From positions 246,351 through 310,350 of the forward strand of contig NZ_KE136354.1 in NCBI RefSeq assembly GCF_000406945.1: a DNA stretch of 64,000 nucleotides, in the 5' to 3' direction. Positions 59,566 through 64,000 of this stretch are shown one piece after another (the first letter of the stretch is position 1; each line of letters starts with the position of its first letter). The DNA is from Enterococcus dispar ATCC 51266 (GTDB lineage: Bacteria > Bacillota > Bacilli > Lactobacillales > Enterococcaceae). Both the position numbers and the translations under genes were made by a program. Below the pieces are notes generated by a model that searched no databases, was not told where the DNA came from, and saw nothing but the letters and a program-made list of their open reading frames with translations.

Positions 59566-60513
59566 ATGTGGGGAATTATCGCAACATGGCGAATGGCGCA
59601 TGATGGAATTGTGGCAGCAAAAGAAATGTTAACAAAAAAAGCCACTGCCGGTGACGCTTTAGAAACAACAATTAAAACCGTAGAAAATTATCCGTTTTAT
59701 AAATCTGTTGGCTATGGTGGCTTGCCAAACGAACAAGGAATTTTAGAAATGGATGCAGCCTTTATGGACGGCGATACATACAAAATTGGTGCAGTGGCTG
59801 GAATTGTAGATGTGGCAAATCCGATTTCCGTTGCTCGTAAATTGAGTGAGGAAAAATTTAACAGTTTTCGAATTGGTCAAGGTGCCACAGAGTATGCCAT
59901 GTTAAATGGTTTTGAAATCAAGAATATGCTGACACCACGCGCACGAAAAATCTGGGAAAAACGAGTAGAAGAAATTGCCAAGTCAAATTTGAGTCCTTAT
60001 GATGGTCACGATACAGTGGGGGTTGTGGCTTTAGATGAACACAACAGCATGGCGGCTGGCACATCAAGTTCGGGTTTATTCATGAAAAAAAGAGGTCGTG
60101 TTGGCGATTCACCATTATCAGGTTCTGGCTTTTATGTAGATAGTGAAATTGGTGGTGCTGCGGCTACGGGACTAGGGGAAGATTTAATGAAAGGCTGTCT
60201 TTCTTATGAAATCGTCCGTTTGATGAAAGAAGGAATGTCCCCGCAAGCTGCTTGTGATTATGCAGTCTATGAATTTAGTGATCGTCTGACAAAACGCTAT
60301 GGTAAAGCAGGGGCTTTTTCACTTGTCGCTCTTGATAAAAAAGGACGTTGGGGCGTTGCGACAAATGTAGAATTTACCTTCAGTGTTGCAACAAAAGATG
60401 AAGAGCCAGCGATTTATATTGCCAACCCTGGCCCAAATCAAACAACGGTAATCGAACCTATCACACAAGAATGGTTAGATGCATACGAAAAACGGATTAA
60501 AGCACCGGTATAA
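59566..60513 (+). CDS. Glycosylasparaginase (N4-(beta-N-acetylglucosaminyl)-L-asparaginase)
   Basis: 315 residues, an N-terminal nucleophile amidohydrolase. It cuts the amide bond between GlcNAc and asparagine. SVGYGGLPNEQG (about 47-58), AFMDGDTYKIGAVAGI (about 65-80) and the cleavage motif HDTVG, with self-processing between Asp149 and Thr150, match the human lysosomal enzyme. So do GTSSSGL (about 165-171), GRVGDSPLSGSGFYVD (about 176-191) and GGAAATGLGED (about 196-206). Unlike that enzyme it has no signal peptide, so it acts in the cytoplasm, presumably on what the adjacent PTS imports. TAGGAGG precedes the ATG; it heads the IIB-IIC operon. Confidence 0.93.
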   Translation: MWGIIATWRMAHDGIVAAKEMLTKKATAGDALETTIKTVENYPFYKSVGYGGLPNEQGILEMDAAFMDGDTYKIGAVAGIVDVANPISVARKLSEEKFNSFRIGQGATEYAMLNGFEIKNMLTPRARKIWEKRVEEIAKSNLSPYDGHDTVGVVALDEHNSMAAGTSSSGLFMKKRGRVGDSPLSGSGFYVDSEIGGAAATGLGEDLMKGCLSYEIVRLMKEGMSPQAACDYAVYEFSDRLTKRYGKAGAFSLVALDKKGRWGVATNVEFTFSVATKDEEPAIYIANPGPNQTTVIEPITQEWLDAYEKRIKAPV

Positions 60514-60575
60514 ACAACGTGTTTTTTTAACAGGTTGCTGTAAATAAAAATAGGTAAAAATTAGGAGGAAATAAC

Positions 60576-60908
60576 ATGTCAACAAAGAAAATTTATTTAT
60601 TCTGTGAAGCAGGAATGTCAACAAGTATTATGGTGAATAAAATGATGACAGTGGCAAAAGAACACAATATGCCAATTGAAATTGAAGCTTTTCCAGCAAT
60701 TCGAGCAGAAGAAAAAGTGGCTGAAGAAAAACCAATTGCTATTTTATTAGGCCCACAAGTACGCCATTTGGACGACAAAATGAAATCCACTTTTGAACCA
60801 CAAGGAATCCCTGTGGGCACGATTGCCACTGAAGCTTATGGCATGATGGATGGTGAGCGTGCGCTAAAAGATGCGTTGAAGTTAATCAAAGAAAATAAAA
60901 ATAAATAA
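60576..60908 (+). CDS. PTS IIB component, lactose/cellobiose family
   Basis: 110 residues. The phosphorylated Cys10 sits in IYLFCEAGMSTSIMV, the P-loop typical of CelA/LicB proteins, and RHLDDKM and PVGTIATEAYGMMDGE (about 72-92) complete the fold. It passes phosphate to the sugar carried by the IIC protein encoded next. Taggagg-type ribosome site upstream. No IIA gene lies in the cluster, so a IIA from another operon must serve. Confidence 0.93.
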   Translation: MSTKKIYLFCEAGMSTSIMVNKMMTVAKEHNMPIEIEAFPAIRAEEKVAEEKPIAILLGPQVRHLDDKMKSTFEPQGIPVGTIATEAYGMMDGERALKDALKLIKENKNK

Positions 60909-60930
60909 AAACTAAACAGGAGGCGTTAAA

Positions 60931-62289
60931 ATGCAAAAGTTTCTGAACTGGTTGGAAAAAGTTTTGACACCAATGGCAAAAGCAATCGGGGAAAATAAAT
61001 ATTTAATTGCTATTCGAGATGGTTTCTTGCTTTCTACTCCTTTGTTAATTGTTGGTTCACTATTCTTAGTTTTAACTAATTTCCCAATTCCAAACTGGAA
61101 TGAAATGATGAGTTCTTTCTTGGGGGATAACTGGGCTTCAATGTTAAATATGCCGGCAACTGCCAGCTTTGATATTATGACAATCTTAGCTGTAGCCGGT
61201 ATTGGGTATAGCTTAGGTAGACAGTTCCATGTGGATGCGATGCAATCAGCTATTATTTCATTGGTTTCTTTTTTCATCGTAACGCCATTTTCCACTCCTT
61301 TTACTCCAGAAGGTGCGACAGAAGTTTATGATGTTGCCAGCTTACCTTTACGTTGGATGGGATCAAGTGGTTTGTTCTTAGGCATGGTTGTGGCATTGGT
61401 TGCAACGCGGATGTTTGTAGCCCTGTTAAATAAAGGCTGGACGATTAAAATGCCAGATGGCGTGCCGCCAACTGTTGTTAAATCTTTTGAAGCATTAATT
61501 CCAAGTTTTGTAATCGTAACAGTTATGATGATTGCTAATTGGATTGCACATGCAACACCTTATGGGAACTTACAAGAAATTCTATTTAAATTTTTACAAA
61601 CACCATTGTTAAGTTTAGGAAATACATTAGGTGCAATGATTATTGCTTATTTGTTCTTACATTTCTTCTGGTTTTTTGGTATCAACGGTTCTTCTGTTGT
61701 GGGTGCAGTTTTTAACCCAGTGTTGCGCGCATTATCTGTAGAAAACATGGATGCCTTTAAAGCTGGAAAAGAAATTCCTAATATCATTACCGGTCAGTTT
61801 CAGGATATGTTTGCAACCTTTGGTGGCGGTGGATCGACGTTGTCCTTGATTATCGTAATGATTATCTTTTGTAAGAGTCAACGTATTAAGAAATTATCCC
61901 AGTTATCATTAGTACCAAGTATCTTTGGGATTAATGAACCGATCATCTTTGGTTTACCAATTGTGTTAAATCCGATTATTTTAGTACCGTTTGTGTTGGT
62001 ACCAACGATTAATATCATTATTTCTTATTTTTGTATGGATTTAGGCTTAGTAAATTATACCAATGGGATTCAATTGCCATGGACTACACCACCGATTATT
62101 TCCGGATTTTTAGTGAGTGGCTGGCAAGCTGCAATTTTACAGGCTATTTTAATCGTGTTGGGAATGTTCATTTATTACCCGTTTATTAAAGTAATGGATG
62201 ATCAATATCTAAGAGAAGAAAAAGAAGCTGGCGAGAAAAAAGAAGACGATGACATCAGTTTTGATGATTTTGACTTCGACGACTTATAA
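60931..62289 (+). CDS. PTS IIC component, lactose/cellobiose family
   Basis: 452 residues, about ten membrane helices. FLNWLEKVLTPMAKAIGENKYL (about 4-25) opens the family, then LLIVGSLFLVLTNFP (about 36-50), GINGSSVVGAVFNPVL region (about 251-266) and the signature FGINEPIIFGLPIVLNP (about 332-348). It imports and phosphorylates a sugar or sugar conjugate. The tail is very acidic (EKKEDDDISFDDFDFDDL). CAGGAGG precedes the ATG. Linkage to glycosylasparaginase suggests GlcNAc-asparagine or a glycopeptide as substrate; this is inference. Confidence 0.93.
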   Translation: MQKFLNWLEKVLTPMAKAIGENKYLIAIRDGFLLSTPLLIVGSLFLVLTNFPIPNWNEMMSSFLGDNWASMLNMPATASFDIMTILAVAGIGYSLGRQFHVDAMQSAIISLVSFFIVTPFSTPFTPEGATEVYDVASLPLRWMGSSGLFLGMVVALVATRMFVALLNKGWTIKMPDGVPPTVVKSFEALIPSFVIVTVMMIANWIAHATPYGNLQEILFKFLQTPLLSLGNTLGAMIIAYLFLHFFWFFGINGSSVVGAVFNPVLRALSVENMDAFKAGKEIPNIITGQFQDMFATFGGGGSTLSLIIVMIIFCKSQRIKKLSQLSLVPSIFGINEPIIFGLPIVLNPIILVPFVLVPTINIIISYFCMDLGLVNYTNGIQLPWTTPPIISGFLVSGWQAAILQAILIVLGMFIYYPFIKVMDDQYLREEKEAGEKKEDDDISFDDFDFDDL

Positions 62290-62305
62290 GAATCAGGTGA
62301 TGTAA

Positions 62306-62821
62306 TTGAAAAAAATTATTTTAATTTTAAATCATGTGCAAGCAGGCATGGGTAGTGATGAAAATGCACAATTGGCACCCAGTGGAAAAAAAACTGCTTT
62401 AGGTCCGGGACAAACCTTGAATCCACTCTTTAAAGAACATGACGCAGAGATTATTGCGACGCTGTTTTGCGGGGATCAATATTATGAAGGACATCAAGCG
62501 GAAGTGCAGAAGAAATTTATTGGATTTGCTAAAAAATTCGGGGCTGATGCTGTTTTATGCGGGCCTGCAATGCACTATCCTTATTTTGGCGAAATGGCAG
62601 CCAGCCTTGCAGAAGCTTTGAATAAACATGGTATTCCTGCAGCAGCTGCAATGTCAGAAGAGAATCCAGCAGTTGAAAAGTATGAAAAACGAGTGGCAAT
62701 TATAAAAATGCCTAAAAAGGGCGGAATTGGGTTAAATGATTCCTTCAAAAATATGGCGGCCTACGTTTCAGCTTTGGCTAATGGAAAAGAGACTCAAGAA
62801 ATGCAAAAAATGCTGTTTTAA
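62306..62821 (+). CDS. Small protein resembling the N-terminal part of glycine reductase GrdB
   Basis: 171 residues from a TTG at 62306, with AGGTGA upstream. LNHVQAGMGSDENAQ (about 8-22), LGPGQTLNPLF (about 32-42), ATLFCGDQYYEG (about 51-62, Cys55), LCGPAMHYPYFG and GIPAAAAMSEENPAVE (about 112-127) follow the N-terminal half of the GrdB/selenoprotein B family. The rest of GrdB, including the selenocysteine or cysteine active site, is absent, and there is no in-frame TGA. It ends the PTS operon. Function is unknown; it may bind the substrate or product of the asparaginase. Confidence 0.7.
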   Translation: MKKIILILNHVQAGMGSDENAQLAPSGKKTALGPGQTLNPLFKEHDAEIIATLFCGDQYYEGHQAEVQKKFIGFAKKFGADAVLCGPAMHYPYFGEMAASLAEALNKHGIPAAAAMSEENPAVEKYEKRVAIIKMPKKGGIGLNDSFKNMAAYVSALANGKETQEMQKMLF

Positions 62822-62834
62822 ATCACGAATACGA

Positions 62835-62866
62835 GCGCACCACGACAAGAGCCGTGGTGCGCTTTG
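62835..62866 (+). terminator. Terminator of the asparaginase-PTS operon
   Basis: GCGCACCACG (62835-62844) pairs fully with CGTGGTGCGC (62853-62862), then TTTG. It is GC-rich and strong. Confidence 0.88.
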
Positions 62867-63004
62867 TCACGAATTGTGTAAAGGAAAAGTTGGCATGGAA
62901 AATGGTTAAGTACGACAAAAGCAAGTGGTAAATAGAGAAACAGTTTCAAGAAAAACGCGATTTTGTGATATTTCCCGCAACTTTAACGTATTTGACAGCA
63001 TTTG

Positions 63005-63078
63005 TGCTATAATGTGTTCGTTGAACTACTTTGCTATGGAATTGATAAATAAAAAAAGCAGTGCTTCTTGATTACTGC
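63005..63078 (+). promoter_or_regulatory. Extended -10 promoter and leader hairpin
   Basis: TGC-TATAAT (63005-63013) is an extended -10; no good -35 is at the right distance. In the leader, GCAGT (63058-63062) can pair with ACTGC (63074-63078), followed by CTTTTCT, a possible attenuator before the Phd-like gene. Confidence 0.45.
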
Positions 63079-63115
63079 CTTTTCTATAGTGGGAATTTTT
63101 CAAGGAGGAAGCAAT

Positions 63116-63631
63116 ATGGAACTGAAAAAGTTAGAGGTGCCGACGACTTCTATTACCGAAGTGAAAAAATCTCCAATGGATGTTTTTAATCAGGCCCGAG
63201 AAGCAGGGACAGCTGTTTACGTTTTTAATCGTGAAAAAGTGGCAGGTGTGATGCTGACTCAAGAACAATATGAAAATTTACTAATGGAACTTCATAATCG
63301 CCCTGAAGTAGAAGAAGATGCTTTACAAACAGCTGACGGATTAGAAGAATTTCTAGGTAAAATGCGCAGTGCCTTGATTACCGGAGCTACTATTTCAGCT
63401 AAAAATTTAGATGAGCGGATGGTAGCATTAGGCTTTATCACGCGTAAAACCGGGTTTGGTGGTGTAGTTGATATGATTTCTGAACTCAAAGAGAGTGGAA
63501 AAATTGTCTATCAATTACGGAAAAAACATGAAGGCAAAACAATTGTTGCTGAAGTTATTGGGGAGCAAGATAGTACTTCTAGTTTATTTGACAAATTGAT
63601 TATAAAAAAAATTCATTTAAAAGAATTATAA
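63116..63631 (+). CDS. Phd/YefM-like antitoxin-type protein with C-terminal extension
   Basis: 171 residues from the ATG at 63116 (AAGGAGGAAG upstream). The first 65 residues look like the Phd/YefM fold: TSITEVKKSPMDVFNQARE, then AVYVFNREKVAGVMLTQEQYENLL. The remaining 100 residues are an added domain (DERMVALGFITRKTGFGGVVDMISELKESGKIVYQL) not found in usual antitoxins of about 85 residues. No toxin gene lies beside it: the next gene runs the other way and encodes a membrane protein. It may be a free-standing regulator, or the toxin may have been lost. Confidence 0.75.
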   Translation: MELKKLEVPTTSITEVKKSPMDVFNQAREAGTAVYVFNREKVAGVMLTQEQYENLLMELHNRPEVEEDALQTADGLEEFLGKMRSALITGATISAKNLDERMVALGFITRKTGFGGVVDMISELKESGKIVYQLRKKHEGKTIVAEVIGEQDSTSSLFDKLIIKKIHLKEL

Positions 63632-63670
63632 AAAACTTCGCGATCTTAAAAAAGATCGCGAAGTTTTTTT
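63631..63670. terminator. Bidirectional terminator at the right end
   Basis: AAAAACTTCGCGATC (63631-63645) pairs fully with GATCGCGAAGTTTTT (63654-63668). It serves the Phd-like gene and the converging membrane-protein gene. Confidence 0.92.
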
Positions 63671-63995
63671 ATTTGGAAAGATGAATTTGTAAACTCGTAG
63701 CCCAAATAATGCCAATCACTTGAGGAATCAAATACAATAAAGATAAAAATAAGACCAAAAATGCAGGATTAAAAGGTTGATAAAAGAAATGCCACTCAGG
63801 ATGCTGCGCTTGTAAAATAACGGAAATTACTGTAGAAAGAATATTGCCTAATAACCATAAAATTAAATGATCGCACGCTTTGAAATAAAACCCCACAGCC
63901 AAAGAAAAAAGTAAGGTAAATAAAAAACCAAACATGGAATGAAAATATGTATCAAGAAGCAAGGATAAATAAACAAAAGGAATTGCAAAAAACAT
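63669..63995 (-). CDS. Small multi-pass membrane protein, possibly truncated by the window edge
   Basis: 108 residues to the ATG at 63995. It has three or four hydrophobic helices (about 5-20, 22-36, 44-62 and 78-100) with FACDHLILWLLGN-like and LYLIPQVIGIIWATS stretches. I do not recognise the family. Because the window ends five bases upstream, neither the ribosome site nor a possible longer N terminus can be judged. Confidence 0.6.
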   Translation of the reverse strand: MFFAIPFVYLSLLLDTYFHSMFGFLFTLLFSLAVGFYFKACDHLILWLLGNILSTVISVILQAQHPEWHFFYQPFNPAFLVLFLSLLYLIPQVIGIIWATSLQIHLSK

Positions 63996-64000
63996 TACGG

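Noticed and set aside
62306..62821. Selenocysteine readthrough of the GrdB-like gene
   Set aside because: The frame ends at TAA, not TGA, and no continuation of the GrdB sequence follows in any frame.

Overview
The window looks like chromosome of a low-GC Gram-positive coccus of the Enterococcus group. This rests on the copYZAB order with paired cop boxes, an atp operon starting at atpB without atpI, the secG-est-rnr-smpB block, a DUF2969 gene, and AT-rich codon use with strong GGAGG ribosome sites. Species cannot be fixed from the sequence alone.

Positions 1 to about 9540 look like an integrated mobile island. They hold a zinc-ribbon protein of unknown role, a small serine recombinase, a DUF4143-type AAA ATPase, a minimal mercury operon (merR-merA behind a typical MerR promoter), a possible transposase remnant, and a tight run of mostly unrecognised genes (6023-9390): a 44-codon gene, a metallophosphoesterase, a long coiled-coil protein with a DUF2325-like end, and two small acidic proteins. 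The island ends at a promoterless 3' fragment of the enolase gene that keeps its terminator (9541-9701). This suggests integration at the 3' end of eno, with the intact gene left of the window. A complete IS1380-type insertion sequence (9859-11532, with target duplication) follows.

From 11.6 to 27.1 kb is an accessory metabolic stretch: a MarR-controlled MFS exporter, a Fur-boxed YclNOPQ-type siderophore importer, a YtrA-like GntR regulator with a membrane protein, a 42-residue membrane peptide plus oleate hydratase, ilvE behind a CodY box, pyruvate oxidase, a TIGR00266 protein, an alpha/beta hydrolase without its nucleophile serine, and yjdI-yjdJ. Core genes follow: secG-est-rnr-smpB, the atpBEFHAGDC operon, DUF1146, murA and an EpuA-like peptide, a secreted 3D-domain protein, and yidD.

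From 42.3 kb come a ROK protein without the usual zinc motif, a CodY-boxed branched-chain amino acid ABC transporter (livJHMGF plus a CBS-ACT protein), a DUF2969 gene, tRNA-Tyr and tRNA-Gln, galM, and copYZAB. The last block (56.4-62.8 kb) encodes a YitT-type membrane protein, a GntR/UTRA regulator, an M20 dipeptidase, a cytoplasmic glycosylasparaginase, PTS IIB and IIC, and a small protein resembling the N-terminal part of glycine reductase GrdB. Two 26-base operator-like sites of the same layout tie its two halves together. It may be a regulon for glycosyl-asparagine or glycopeptide use. The window ends with an orphan Phd/YefM-like protein and a small membrane protein.
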